Positions 36,505 to 45,427 of a stretch of 64,000 nucleotides of DNA are shown piece after piece; the stretch's first letter is position 1; each line of letters starts with the position of its first letter. The DNA comes from JALZKA01 sp963734015 (GTDB lineage Bacteria > Actinomycetota > Thermoleophilia > Solirubrobacterales > 70-9). The stretch lies in NCBI GenBank assembly GCA_963734015.1, contig CAVTFG010000003.1, forward strand, positions 127,518 to 191,517, given 5' to 3'. The position numbers and the translations under genes are program-made. The notes beneath the pieces were generated by a model that did no database searches, was not told the origin of the DNA, and saw only the letters and a list, made by a program, of their open reading frames with translations.

Positions 36505-37730
36505 GGGACGTCGAATTCCTGCTGATCGGCGGCGGGATGGGGTCGGCGTACTGCGCATCGGAGCTCCGGCGGCGCGGGGCGGAGGGCTCGGTGCTGCTCG
36601 TCGGCCGCGAGCAGGATCCGCCGTACGAGCGGCCGCCGCTCTCGAAGGAGTACCTGCGCGGGGATGCGAAGCGCGAGGACGCGATCGTCAATCCGCGGGA
36701 GTGGTACGAGGAGAACGAGATCGAGCTCCTGACCGGCAAGAACGTGATGAGCCTGGACGCCGGCGAGCGGGTGGCGAAGATCCAGGGCGGGGAGGAGGTT
36801 CGGTTCGGCAAGGCGCTGCTGGCCACGGGCGCGGTGGTCAACATCCTTCGCGTCGACGGCTGTGCGCTCGACGGAATCCACTACCTGCGCGCGTTCGGCA
36901 ACTCGGACTCGATTCGCGACGACACGGACTCGGCGGGCCACGTCGTGCTGATCGGCGGCAGCTACATCGGCTGCGAGGTGGCGGCGTCCCTCGTGACCCG
37001 CGGCAAGCGGTGCACGGTCGTGATGATGGAGGACGTGGCGCTGTCCAGCGGCTTCGGGGAGGAGGCGGGGCGCTACTTCCAGGACGTGATGGAGGCAAAG
37101 GGCATCGAGTTCATCGGGGGCGACGCACTCGGCGTGTTCGAGGGCGACGAGCGGGTCGAGCGGGTGGTCACGGACAGCGGGCGCGAGATCGACTGCGACG
37201 CGGTCGTGGTGGGCGCGGGTGTGAAGCCGGACGTGATGCTGGCGGAGAAGGCGGGCATCGAGGTCGGCGACGGGATCGTTTGCGACTCGCGGCTGCAGTC
37301 CTCGGTCGACGGGATCTTCGCGGCGGGCGACGTCTGCTCGTACGACAGCGCGGTGCATGGGCGCCGGTTGCGCGTCGAGCATTGGGACGTGGCGCTCCAG
37401 CAGGGGCGCTATGCGGGCGCTGCGATGCTGGGGGAGGAGGAGCCGTTCAAGGCGATCCCCTACTTCTTCAGCGACCTCGCCGACTGGGCGAGCCTGGAGT
37501 ACGTGGGTCCGGCTGAGGACTGGGACGAGGTCGTGTTCCGCGGCGAGCGCGATTCGGGCGAGTTCTCGGCCTGGTACCTGAAGGATGGAAAGGTCGGCGG
37601 CGCGCTGTCGGTCGAGCGCTCCGAGGACCTCGTCCACGCGCGGACGCTGATCGAATCGGGCGCCGACATCTCGTCCCAGCGCGACGCGCTGGCCGACCCG
37701 GATTCGGATCTGGACGCGATCGGCGTCTAG
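36501..37730 (+). CDS. FAD-dependent NAD(P)H oxidoreductase (ferredoxin/rubredoxin reductase-like)
   Basis: 409 residues. FAD-binding FLLIGGGMGSAYCASELRRRG, PPYERPPLSKEYLRGD, NAD-binding VVLIGGSYIGCEVAASL and the second FAD motif DGIFAAGDVCSYDS. The C-terminal domain (about 320-409) is of the reductase C-terminal type. It probably passes electrons from NAD(P)H to a ferredoxin or monooxygenase that is not in the window. The GTG start overlaps the TrkA stop (GTGA). Confidence 0.9.
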   Translation: MRDVEFLLIGGGMGSAYCASELRRRGAEGSVLLVGREQDPPYERPPLSKEYLRGDAKREDAIVNPREWYEENEIELLTGKNVMSLDAGERVAKIQGGEEVRFGKALLATGAVVNILRVDGCALDGIHYLRAFGNSDSIRDDTDSAGHVVLIGGSYIGCEVAASLVTRGKRCTVVMMEDVALSSGFGEEAGRYFQDVMEAKGIEFIGGDALGVFEGDERVERVVTDSGREIDCDAVVVGAGVKPDVMLAEKAGIEVGDGIVCDSRLQSSVDGIFAAGDVCSYDSAVHGRRLRVEHWDVALQQGRYAGAAMLGEEEPFKAIPYFFSDLADWASLEYVGPAEDWDEVVFRGERDSGEFSAWYLKDGKVGGALSVERSEDLVHARTLIESGADISSQRDALADPDSDLDAIGV

Positions 37731-37774
37731 TCCTGCGGCGCCACCGGCGCTCGTTATCTTCTAGGTCGCACCGA

Positions 37775-37846
37775 TGGGGATTGGTGTAATTGGCAGCACG
37801 CGAGTTTCTGGTATTCGAAGTCGGGGTTCAAGTCCCTGATCCCCAG
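37775..37846 (+). tRNA. tRNA-Gln (anticodon CUG)
   Basis: 72 bases with a complete cloverleaf: acceptor TGGGGAT / ATCCCCA with discriminator G, D arm with GTGTAATTGGCAGCAC, anticodon stem CGAGT / ATTCG around the loop TTCTGGT (anticodon CTG), and T arm GGGGTTCAAGTCCC. CCA is not encoded. It lies alone between the flavin reductase gene and a secreted-protein gene. Confidence 0.95.
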
Positions 37847-37977
37847 TCGACGAACTGCATTTAACGCCCGAGGGGTGGGGGCAAGGTGCGACCGGCGGCC
37901 GCGCGTCCGGCGCCCTCGTGCGAATCGCCACAGGTTTCCCGCAGGAAATAGCGCGGTAGCGGGGAAAGACCCCTTGT

Positions 37978-37983
37978 TAGCTT
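37978..37983 (+). promoter_or_regulatory. Candidate -10 element TAGCTT
   Basis: Ten bases before the ATG at 37994. The preceding 130 bases after the tRNA hold no other gene. Confidence 0.4.
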
Positions 37984-37993
37984 GGGCCGTTAG

Positions 37994-38704
37994 ATGGAAA
38001 TGGACATCTACATGCGCCGGCGCCTTGTGGCGCTTGGAGGCCTCGTCGCCTTTTTCATCATCTTCGTGCTCCTGGTCAAGAGCTGCGGCGACGACGACGA
38101 GGCGCCCGCACCGCTTTCCGATCCCGCCGGTGCCACCGGCGAGGGCGGCGCCGTCCCGCTGACAACCGAGGACTTCATCGCCCAGGCCGACGAGATCTGC
38201 GGCCCCGCCAACGCCGCCGTCGGCGCCCTCGATCCCGAGGACCCGGACGCCGTGCGCGACGAATTCCGAATCACCTCTCAGGAGCTGGCGGCGCTCCAGC
38301 AGCTTCAGGTGGAGGACTCGAGTCGCGTCCTTCAGCAATTCTTCGCCGCGATGGAGGACCTCGTCGCCGCCCTGCGCGACAAGCAGCGCGCGGTCGCCGC
38401 GGGCGACACGGCCGCCGACGACGAGGCACAGCTAGCGGTCGACACCGCCGAGGTCGACGCCCGCGAGCTCGGCAGCCGCTACGGCTTCCGCGAATGCGGC
38501 CAGTTCCTCGACGCCGGCGAGCAGCCCGGCGGCGGTGGCGGCAATGCGGCCGCGACCGCTACCGAGCCCGGCACCGTGCCCACCGAGCCGGTCGTGCCCA
38601 CAGAGACCACTCCCGTCGCGCCCACCGACACCGGCGCAGCACCGACGGAACCTGCGCCGACCGAGCCCGCGCCGGAGGACTCCGGCGGGGGCATCAGCCC
38701 CTAG
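37994..38704 (+). CDS. Membrane-anchored extracytoplasmic protein, Thr/Pro/Glu-rich tail
   Basis: 236 residues. Basic start and hydrophobic segment (RRRLVALGGLVAFFIIFVLLVKSCGDDDE) that may act as a signal anchor or, less typically, a lipoprotein signal with Cys in VKSC. The folded region (about 55-175) has two Cys (DEICGPA, FRECGQF) and is largely helical, with DFIAQADEICGPANAAVGAL as seen in actinobacterial exported proteins of unknown function. The last 55 residues are a low-complexity Pro/Thr/Glu tail. No function recognised. Confidence 0.75.
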   Translation: MEMDIYMRRRLVALGGLVAFFIIFVLLVKSCGDDDEAPAPLSDPAGATGEGGAVPLTTEDFIAQADEICGPANAAVGALDPEDPDAVRDEFRITSQELAALQQLQVEDSSRVLQQFFAAMEDLVAALRDKQRAVAAGDTAADDEAQLAVDTAEVDARELGSRYGFRECGQFLDAGEQPGGGGGNAAATATEPGTVPTEPVVPTETTPVAPTDTGAAPTEPAPTEPAPEDSGGGISP

Positions 38705-38708
38705 CGGT

Positions 38709-40637
38709 CTAGGCCGCGAGCTCGGCCCAGGCCCCGTAGAGCCGCGCGTACGCGCCGTCCGCCGCCAGCAGCTCGTCGTGCGTGCCCTCTTCGGCGATCT
38801 TCCCGTGCTCGAGCACGACGATCTTGCCCGCCCTCCGGATCGTCGACAGCCGGTGCGCGATCACGATCGCCGTCCGCCCGTGGAGCAGCCGCCCCAGCGC
38901 CTCCTCGATCACCCGCTCCGTCCGCACGTCCACGTTCGACGTCGCCTCGTCGAGGATCAGGATCCGCGGCTCGGCCAGCAGCGCCCGCGCGAACGAGACC
39001 AGCTGCCGCTGCCCGGCCGAGAGCTGAATGCCCCGCTCGCCGATCTCCGTGTCGATCCCCTCGGGAAGGCGGGCGATGAAGGGGTCCGCGCCAACCGCAT
39101 GCACCGCCGCCTCGATCTCCTCGTTCCTCGCGTCCGGCCGCCCGAACGCCACGTTGTCCCGGATCGTCCCCGAGAACAGGAAGCCCTCCTGCGGGACGAT
39201 TCCGAGCTGACTGCGCAGCGCGCGCGAGTCGAGGTCGCGCAGGTCGTGCGCGTCGACCAGCAGCCGGCCGCCCTGCGGGTCGTAGAACCGCGCCACGAGC
39301 TTCGCCAGCGTCGACTTGCCCGCGCCCGTCTCACCCACCAGCGCCACCGTCTGGCCCGCGGGGATCGTGAGGTCGATCCCCTCCATCGCCCACTCGTCCG
39401 TGTCCGCGACTTCCCGCGCGTCGCCACCGCCGGCGTACGAGAACCACACGTCCTCGAGCACGATCTCGCCCCTGATCTCGCCGGGGTCCACCGCGCCCGG
39501 CTTGTCGACCAGGTCGGGGCTCGTGTCCAGCAGGTCGAAGATCTTGTCCAGCGCCGCCATGCCCTGCTGGTACGTGGTGTAGAGCTGCGAGATCTGCTGG
39601 ATCGGGTCGAAGAACGCGTTCAGGTAGCCGACGAACGCGACGAGGATTCCCACCTCGATGTCGCCGTCGATCGCCCGGTAGCCGCCGTAGAGGAGGATCG
39701 CGGCGGTCCCGATCGCGGACAGGAGCTCGACGGCGGGGAAGTAGGCCGCGTTCAGGTAGACCGTCTTCATGTTGGCCTCGCGGTTCTCCTCGTTCAGCTC
39801 CGTCATCCGACCCACGTGCCGCCCCTCCTGGCCGAACGTCCGGACGATCCGCACCCCCGACAGCGTCTCCTGCAGGTACGCGGTGATGTTCGCGATCTTC
39901 TCCCGCGTCGCCCGGTAGGCGCCCGCCGACACGATCCTGAAGATCAGGCTCGCGACGAACAGCAGCGGGAAGGTGAGGAAGACGACCAGCGCGAGCGGCA
40001 CGTCGAGCAGCAGCAGGATCACGATCACGCCGACCAACGTCAGCGTGGACTGGAACAGTGTCACCACGCCGTCCGTGACGAGCGAGTCGAGCGCCTGCAC
40101 GTCATTCGTCAGCCGCGAGATCAGAACTCCCGGCTTGCGTCGCGTGAAGAAGCCGATCGACATCGACTGCAGGTGCTGGTAGATCCGCGTACGCAGGTCC
40201 TGCAGCGCACGCTGCCCGACCCAGCCCACCAGATACGTCTGCGCGTAGCTCGCCCCCCAGTAGAGGAGCGCGGACACGATGAACACCACGACGATGACCG
40301 TCAGGGCGCCCGTGTCGTCCTGGTTGATCCCCTGGTCGATCGCCGCTCCTGCGAGATACGGCGGCGCCAGCCCCGCGGCGGTCGCCACGACCAGCGCGCC
40401 CATCATCAGCCAAACCTGCTTGCGATACGGCCGCAGCAAACCGAGCATCCACCGGACCTTCCGCCCACGCTGGTCCTCGCCACGCAGCAGCCGCCAGACG
40501 TCCCGCAGCATCAGGAGCGTGCCGGCCAGCCGACCCGGTTGGTTCGCCTGATCCTCCGTCTCCTCGGCGACGTCCGACCCCTGCGTCTCGGGATCGCGCT
40601 CGGTGACCGGGTCCTCGTCCCGTCGCCTCCGCCTCAC
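38709..40637 (-). CDS. ABC exporter, fused permease-ATPase (second subunit)
   Basis: About 642 residues: type I exporter membrane domain (about 60-370, six helices) and ATPase with Walker A GETGAGKST, Q loop VPQEGFLFSG, signature LSAGQRQLVSFARALL (Ala replacing Gly) and Walker B ILILDEATSNVD. The GTG at 40637 overlaps the stop of the partner gene (GTGA). Together they make a heterodimeric multidrug or lipid exporter. The first codons, GTGAGGCGGAG, equal the start of the family 2 junction elements, and the first about 35 residues are charged and non-conserved. Confidence 0.93.
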   Translation of the reverse strand: MRRRRRDEDPVTERDPETQGSDVAEETEDQANQPGRLAGTLLMLRDVWRLLRGEDQRGRKVRWMLGLLRPYRKQVWLMMGALVVATAAGLAPPYLAGAAIDQGINQDDTGALTVIVVVFIVSALLYWGASYAQTYLVGWVGQRALQDLRTRIYQHLQSMSIGFFTRRKPGVLISRLTNDVQALDSLVTDGVVTLFQSTLTLVGVIVILLLLDVPLALVVFLTFPLLFVASLIFRIVSAGAYRATREKIANITAYLQETLSGVRIVRTFGQEGRHVGRMTELNEENREANMKTVYLNAAYFPAVELLSAIGTAAILLYGGYRAIDGDIEVGILVAFVGYLNAFFDPIQQISQLYTTYQQGMAALDKIFDLLDTSPDLVDKPGAVDPGEIRGEIVLEDVWFSYAGGGDAREVADTDEWAMEGIDLTIPAGQTVALVGETGAGKSTLAKLVARFYDPQGGRLLVDAHDLRDLDSRALRSQLGIVPQEGFLFSGTIRDNVAFGRPDARNEEIEAAVHAVGADPFIARLPEGIDTEIGERGIQLSAGQRQLVSFARALLAEPRILILDEATSNVDVRTERVIEEALGRLLHGRTAIVIAHRLSTIRRAGKIVVLEHGKIAEEGTHDELLAADGAYARLYGAWAELAA

Positions 40638-42412
40638 AGTCTCGCCAACTCCTCGCGCTCCTCGAGGTCGCGCTGCAGGAACACCGAGTCCTCGCAGCCG
40701 TGCTCCGCGATCTCGCGGTACAGCTCGCACCGCTCCAGGAGCTCCTCATGCGTCCCCCGGTCGACCATCCGGCCCACGTCCATCACCACGATCTCGTCCG
40801 CCAGTGAGATCGTCGACAGCCGATGCGCGACCACGAAGGTCGTCCGCCCGGCCATCACCTCCTGGAGCCCGCGCTTGATCTCGGCCTCCGTGCGGGCGTC
40901 CACCGACGACGTGGCGTCGTCCAGGATCAGGATCCGCGGATCGGCCAGCAGCGCGCGGGCGATGGCCACCCGCTGACGCTGCCCGCCCGACAAGGTCAGC
41001 CCGCGGTCGCCCACCAGAGTCTCGTATCCGTCGGGGAGCCGCTCGATGAATGCCGACGCCTGCGCGAGCCTGGCAGCCCGCTCGATCTCTTCCCGCGTCG
41101 CCTCCGGTCGCGCGTAGGCGATGTTCTCGGCGACCGAGGCCGAGAAGAGGAAGCTGTCGTCCGCGACGAAAGCCACCTCGCCCCGCAGCGACTCGACATC
41201 GATCTCACGGACGTTCGCGCCGTCGATCGACACCGAGCCCACGCTCGGGTCGTACAGCCGCGCCAACAGCGCCACCAGGCTCGTCTTGCCCGACCCCGTC
41301 GGGCCGACGAGCGCGACGGTCGTCCCAGGCTCCACGGCCAGCGATACCCCCTTCAGCGCCGGCTCCTCGGCACCCGCGTACCGGAGGGTGACATCGTGGA
41401 ACTCAACCGCACCCGGCCCGGCGGGTAGCGGCGGAGCGCCCGGCGCGCTCTCGATCCGCGGCTCGCGATCCAGGATCTCGAACATCCGATTGCCCGATGC
41501 CACGGCCCGCTGCGCCATGCCCAGCGACACGCCGAGCATGCGCATCGGGCCCTGGAGCATCAGGAGGTAGGTGTAGAAGGCGGTGAACTCGCCGATCGTG
41601 AGACCGCCGGCGATCACCTCGCGGCCGCCGACGAACAGCACGACCGCGAGGCCGATGCTGGGCAGGAAGCCGAGGAACGGCGAGTAGAAGGCCCGCAGCC
41701 GCGTCGAGTACACGTTCTGGTCGAACACCCTCGACACCGAGTTCTGGAACCGGCCGAGCATGTGCTCCTCGCGTGCGAACGCCTTCACCACGCGGATCCC
41801 GGAGACGCTCTCCTCCGCCTCGGCCGTCAGCTCGGCCAGCCGCTGCTGCACCTCCTGGAGCGCCGGGCGCGAGAGCCGGCTGAACCGCATGGCGGTCAGC
41901 ACCACGAAGGGGACCGGGAGCAGGGCCAGAGCCGCCAGCCACGGATTGATCACGAACATCACCGCGCTCGCCAGCACGATCGTCAGCGCGTTCTGGGTGA
42001 GGAAGATCAGGCCGTAGCCCAGGAAGAAGCGAATCGACTGGAGGTCCACGGTCGCGCGCGACATCAGCTGACCGGTCTGCTGCGAGTCGAAGAACCCCAG
42101 CTCCAGCTCCTGCAACCGGCCGTACATCCGCTCTCGCAGGTCGAACTCGACCGCCACGGAGACCCTGCCCGCGATCAGCCTCCGAACCACGGTCAGGCCC
42201 AGGCGCAGCACGCCGGCCCCCAGGATCGCCAGGACGAGCGGCAGAATCGCGTCGCGATCGACACCCGGCGGCTCGATCGAATCGATCGTCTCGCCGACCA
42301 GCCACGGGATCAGGACCGTGAGCCCCATCGCCAGCCAAGCGAACGCCAGAGAGCCCAGCACAGCTCGCCGATACGGGCGAAGGAAGCCGAGCAGACGCTT
42401 GAAGGTGGGCAT
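40634..42412 (-). CDS. ABC exporter, fused permease-ATPase (first subunit)
   Basis: About 592 residues: six-helix exporter domain (about 15-310) and ATPase with Walker A GPTGSGKTS, signature LSGGQRQRVAIARALL and Walker B ILILDDATSSVD, where Asp replaces the catalytic Glu (DD instead of DE). The partner has DE. One degenerate ATP site is normal for heterodimeric exporters such as TM287/288. Start at ATG 42412, nine bases after a TATAGT -10 on the minus strand. Confidence 0.93.
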   Translation of the reverse strand: MPTFKRLLGFLRPYRRAVLGSLAFAWLAMGLTVLIPWLVGETIDSIEPPGVDRDAILPLVLAILGAGVLRLGLTVVRRLIAGRVSVAVEFDLRERMYGRLQELELGFFDSQQTGQLMSRATVDLQSIRFFLGYGLIFLTQNALTIVLASAVMFVINPWLAALALLPVPFVVLTAMRFSRLSRPALQEVQQRLAELTAEAEESVSGIRVVKAFAREEHMLGRFQNSVSRVFDQNVYSTRLRAFYSPFLGFLPSIGLAVVLFVGGREVIAGGLTIGEFTAFYTYLLMLQGPMRMLGVSLGMAQRAVASGNRMFEILDREPRIESAPGAPPLPAGPGAVEFHDVTLRYAGAEEPALKGVSLAVEPGTTVALVGPTGSGKTSLVALLARLYDPSVGSVSIDGANVREIDVESLRGEVAFVADDSFLFSASVAENIAYARPEATREEIERAARLAQASAFIERLPDGYETLVGDRGLTLSGGQRQRVAIARALLADPRILILDDATSSVDARTEAEIKRGLQEVMAGRTTFVVAHRLSTISLADEIVVMDVGRMVDRGTHEELLERCELYREIAEHGCEDSVFLQRDLEEREELARL

Positions 42413-42421
42413 CGGCGCCTG

Positions 42422-42427
42422 ACTATA
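42422..42427 (-). promoter_or_regulatory. Candidate -10 element TATAGT of ABC exporter operon
   Basis: TATAGT on the minus strand, nine bases before the ATG at 42412; a leaderless layout. Confidence 0.5.
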
Positions 42428-42465
42428 CAAAGTGAAGTAGTGGCTGCCCGGGCGATACTCCGTGC

Positions 42466-42672
42466 GTGACCGCACCCGCCGCCGGCCTCTGCGACCGCTG
42501 CGTCCACCAGCAGCTCGTGCGCAACACGCGCGGTTCCACGTTTTCCCTGTGCGGGCGGTCGAAGACCGACCCCTCGTTTCCCAAGTACCCCCGGCTGCCC
42601 GTCACCGAGTGCCGCGGGTACGAGCCGGGCGACTCACGCCTCGGCGGCCCTGGGGGTGCCGACCGCGCGTAG
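42466..42672 (+). CDS. Small Cys-containing conserved protein
   Basis: 68 residues with CDRCVHQQLVRNTRGSTFSLC and later ECRGYEPG: four Cys arranged CxxC-x(n)-C-x(n)-C, fitting a small metal-binding fold. I recognise the general pattern (RGSxFxLC, FPKYPRLPV) as that of a short conserved actinobacterial protein but know no function. GTG start. The last 39 bases overlap, tail to tail, the EamA transporter gene on the other strand. Confidence 0.7.
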   Translation: MTAPAAGLCDRCVHQQLVRNTRGSTFSLCGRSKTDPSFPKYPRLPVTECRGYEPGDSRLGGPGGADRA

Positions 42673-43497
42673 CGCGCCCAGGCTCGCCGCCAGCACCAGT
42701 CCGATCGCCACGACCTCGCGCGCCGCCAGGTCCTGGTCGAGCCCCACGAATCCGACCGTCGCGGCCACGGCGGGCTCGAGGCTCATCAGGACCCCGAAGG
42801 TGTTCTCGGGCAGCCGCCGCAGCGCCTCCAGCTCCACCGAATACGGAAGCGCCGAGCTCAGCACCGCCACCGCCAGACCGATCGCCAGCAGCTCCGCGTC
42901 CAGGAGGGCATCGCCGCCGTCGGCGATGCCCACCGGGATGACCGCGACCGCCGCGATCGTCATCGCGATCGCCAGTCCGCCGCCGCCCGGCAGCGCCCGG
43001 CCCACACGCGCGGTGAGCAGGATGTACGCGCCCCAGAAGCAGCCCGCAACCAGTGCCATCACCACGCCGAGGCCATCGAGGTCGGAGCCGGGGACGGGGG
43101 AGAGGAGCAGGATCCCCGCGGCCGCCAGGCCCACCCACAGGAGGTCGAGCCGGCGGCGCGAGCCAGCGATCGCCACGCCGAGCGGGCCAATGAACTCCAG
43201 GGTGACGGCGATCCCCAGCGGGATCCGGTCGAGCGCAACGTAGAAGCTCAGGTTCATCCCCGCCAGGACCAGCCCGAGCAGGACGACGTCGCGGCGCGCC
43301 ACGCCCTCGCCGAGGCGCAGCGGCGGGCGCCAGATCACCAGCAGCAGTACCGCGGCGAACGCGATCCGCAGGAACACGGTCCCGCCGGGCCCCAGCTCGT
43401 CGAACAGCGTCGTTGCGAACGCGGCGCCGACCTGGACGGAAACGATCCCGACGAGCACCAGCGCGGTTGCGGTGCCGCGCGAGCCTTCCCTCACCAT
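42634..43497 (-). CDS. EamA/RhtA-type drug/metabolite transporter
   Basis: 287 residues, ten membrane helices in two EamA repeats (VSVQVGAAFATTLFDELGPGG; MALVAGCFWGAYILLTARVG). RhtA-type features include LEFIGPLGVAIAGSRR and SSALPYSVELEALRRLPENTFGVLMSLEPA. Such proteins export amino acids (threonine, homoserine) or metabolites. The C-terminal end overlaps the small Cys protein gene. Confidence 0.9.
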   Translation of the reverse strand: MVREGSRGTATALVLVGIVSVQVGAAFATTLFDELGPGGTVFLRIAFAAVLLLVIWRPPLRLGEGVARRDVVLLGLVLAGMNLSFYVALDRIPLGIAVTLEFIGPLGVAIAGSRRRLDLLWVGLAAAGILLLSPVPGSDLDGLGVVMALVAGCFWGAYILLTARVGRALPGGGGLAIAMTIAAVAVIPVGIADGGDALLDAELLAIGLAVAVLSSALPYSVELEALRRLPENTFGVLMSLEPAVAATVGFVGLDQDLAAREVVAIGLVLAASLGALRAVGTPRAAEA

Positions 43498-43507
43498 GAG
43501 GGGAGGA

Positions 43508-44287
43508 TTACTTGACGACCGTGCGGCGGTACTTCGCGGTCGAGATCAGCGCGAACGCGATCGTGATCCCGATCGTCCAGACGAACGCGGCCCACACGTC
43601 GGTGCCCGCGGGCGTTCCCTCCCAGAGCGCGCGGAGCGCGTCCACGAAGGTCGTGAACGGGTTCACCTCGGCGAACGCCTCGAGCGGAGCGGGCATCGTC
43701 TCGGGCGGCACGAAGGCCGAGGAGATGAACGTCAGCGGGAAGATCGCCATGAAGCCGAACGCGTTCGCCGCCTCGGGCGACGACGAGACCAGCCCGATGT
43801 ACGCGAACACCCATGAGAACGCGTAGCCGATCATCACCACGAGGACGAACCCGAGCACGATCGATGCGAACGACGTGTCGAAGCTGAAGCCGACGATCAG
43901 GCCGACCACGACCACGATCACCAGCGACAGCAGGTTGGTCGCGATGTCGGCGATCGTCCGGCCGGCGAGCACCGCGGCGCGAGCCATCGGCAGCGAGCGG
44001 AAGCGGTCGATCAGTCCGCGGTTCAGGTCGTCGGCCAGCCCAAGCGCGGTGGCGAAGCCGCCGAACGCGATGTTCTGGATCACGATGCCCGGGATCAGGA
44101 AGTCGGCGTAGTTGTCGTACGCCGGCGGCACCGCGATCGCGCCGCCGAACACGTACACGAACAGCAACACGAACATGATCGGCTGGACCGTGAACGCGGT
44201 CAGCAGATCGGGCGCGCGAACGATGCGGATGAGGTTGCGCTGAGCGAGCACCAGCGAATCGCCGACGGCCATGGACAGGCGGTTCAT
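43508..44287 (-). CDS. ABC-2 type permease (DrrB-like)
   Basis: 259 residues with six membrane helices; DrrB/daunorubicin-type features: RNLIRIVRAPDLLTAFTVQPIMFVLLFVYVFG-like start, DRFRSLPMARAAVLAGRTIADI, and PFTTFVDALRALWEG. Start at ATG 44287 overlaps the stop of the ATPase gene (ATGA). Forms a two-gene exporter with it; substrate unknown, possibly a hydrophobic drug or lipid. Confidence 0.92.
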   Translation of the reverse strand: MNRLSMAVGDSLVLAQRNLIRIVRAPDLLTAFTVQPIMFVLLFVYVFGGAIAVPPAYDNYADFLIPGIVIQNIAFGGFATALGLADDLNRGLIDRFRSLPMARAAVLAGRTIADIATNLLSLVIVVVVGLIVGFSFDTSFASIVLGFVLVVMIGYAFSWVFAYIGLVSSSPEAANAFGFMAIFPLTFISSAFVPPETMPAPLEAFAEVNPFTTFVDALRALWEGTPAGTDVWAAFVWTIGITIAFALISTAKYRRTVVK

Positions 44288-45282
44288 CGCGCCACCTCCT
44301 CGGCCTGCCCGGCCTCGTCGCCGGCGCGATCGCCGTTCTCGTGCTCGGCCGCATGACCGGTGAGCGAGATGAAGACGTCGTCCAGCGTCGGCTGGCGGAC
44401 GGCGAGGTCGTCGACCGAGATCCCTGCCCCGTCGAGGCGACGCACCGCCTCGGCGATCGAGCCGTCGCGCTGTTCGATCGGCAGCCGGACGACGACGCCG
44501 TCGTCGCAGCTCGGCTTGCCCGAAGCGATGTCGGTCAGCGCCGCGATCGCGCCGCTCACCTCGTTCGGGTGTTCCAGCGTCACCTCGATCCACTCGCCGC
44601 CGACGTTCCGCTTCAGCTCGTTGGACGTGCCCTCGGCTATCAGCGACCCGTGGTCGAGGACGGCGATCCGGTCGGCGAGCCGGTCAGCCTCATCCAGGTA
44701 CTGCGTGGTGAGCAGGACGGTCGTGCCGCCAGAGACCATGTTCTCGATCGTCTCCCAAAGCCTGACCCGGCTCCGCGGATCCAGCCCGGTCGTCGGCTCG
44801 TCCAGGAAGAGCACCGGCGGATCGGCGACCAGCGCGGCCGCCAGGTCCAGGCGCCGCCGCATGCCGCCCGAATAGGTCTTCACCAGCCGGTCGCCCGCCT
44901 CGTCCAGCTCGAAACGCTCGAGCAGGGCGGTCGCCCGCTCCTTGGCCTTGGCGCGGCCCAGGTGGTAGAGGCGCCCGACCATCTCCAGGTTCTCGAACCC
45001 GGTCAGGTTCTCGTCGACCGCCGCATACTGCCCCGCCAGCCCGATCCGGGCGCGAAGCTCATCCGCCTGGTCGACCACGTCCAGCCCCATCACCTTCGCG
45101 CTGCCACCCGTGGGAGGCAGCAGCGTCGTCAGGATGCGGACCGCGGTCGTCTTGCCCGCGCCGTTCGGCCCGAGAACGCCGAGGACGGTCCCGCGCGGGA
45201 CGGTGAGGTCGATGCCGGCAAGGGCCTCGACGTCCTTGTACTGCTTGCGCAGTCCCTGTGCCTCGATCGCCAGCTCGGACAT
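44284..45282 (-). CDS. ABC transporter ATP-binding protein (DrrA-like)
   Basis: About 332 residues: Walker A GPNGAGKTT, signature YSGGMRRRLDLAAAL, Walker B VLFLDEPTTGLD, and the DrrA-type C-terminal region (DDVFISLTGHAAE). Start at 45282 (MSELAIEAQGLRK) or 45303. The window holds the complete drrAB-like pair, transcribed away from the divergent molybdoenzyme gene. Known homologues give self-resistance to antibiotics; no biosynthetic cluster is visible. Confidence 0.93.
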   Translation of the reverse strand: MSELAIEAQGLRKQYKDVEALAGIDLTVPRGTVLGVLGPNGAGKTTAVRILTTLLPPTGGSAKVMGLDVVDQADELRARIGLAGQYAAVDENLTGFENLEMVGRLYHLGRAKAKERATALLERFELDEAGDRLVKTYSGGMRRRLDLAAALVADPPVLFLDEPTTGLDPRSRVRLWETIENMVSGGTTVLLTTQYLDEADRLADRIAVLDHGSLIAEGTSNELKRNVGGEWIEVTLEHPNEVSGAIAALTDIASGKPSCDDGVVVRLPIEQRDGSIAEAVRRLDGAGISVDDLAVRQPTLDDVFISLTGHAAEHENGDRAGDEAGQAEEVAR

Positions 45283-45427
45283 ACCGAGCGTCACGTTAGC
45301 CATCCAGCGGATCGAAGACGGTGCGGCTAACCCGACTCTTGGGTGCGGGTGGCATCAGGGCACCCTGACTATTTCCACGCGAAGGATGCCGGGCTGTGCC
45401 TCCGGCCATAGAATCGCAGCCGATCCG

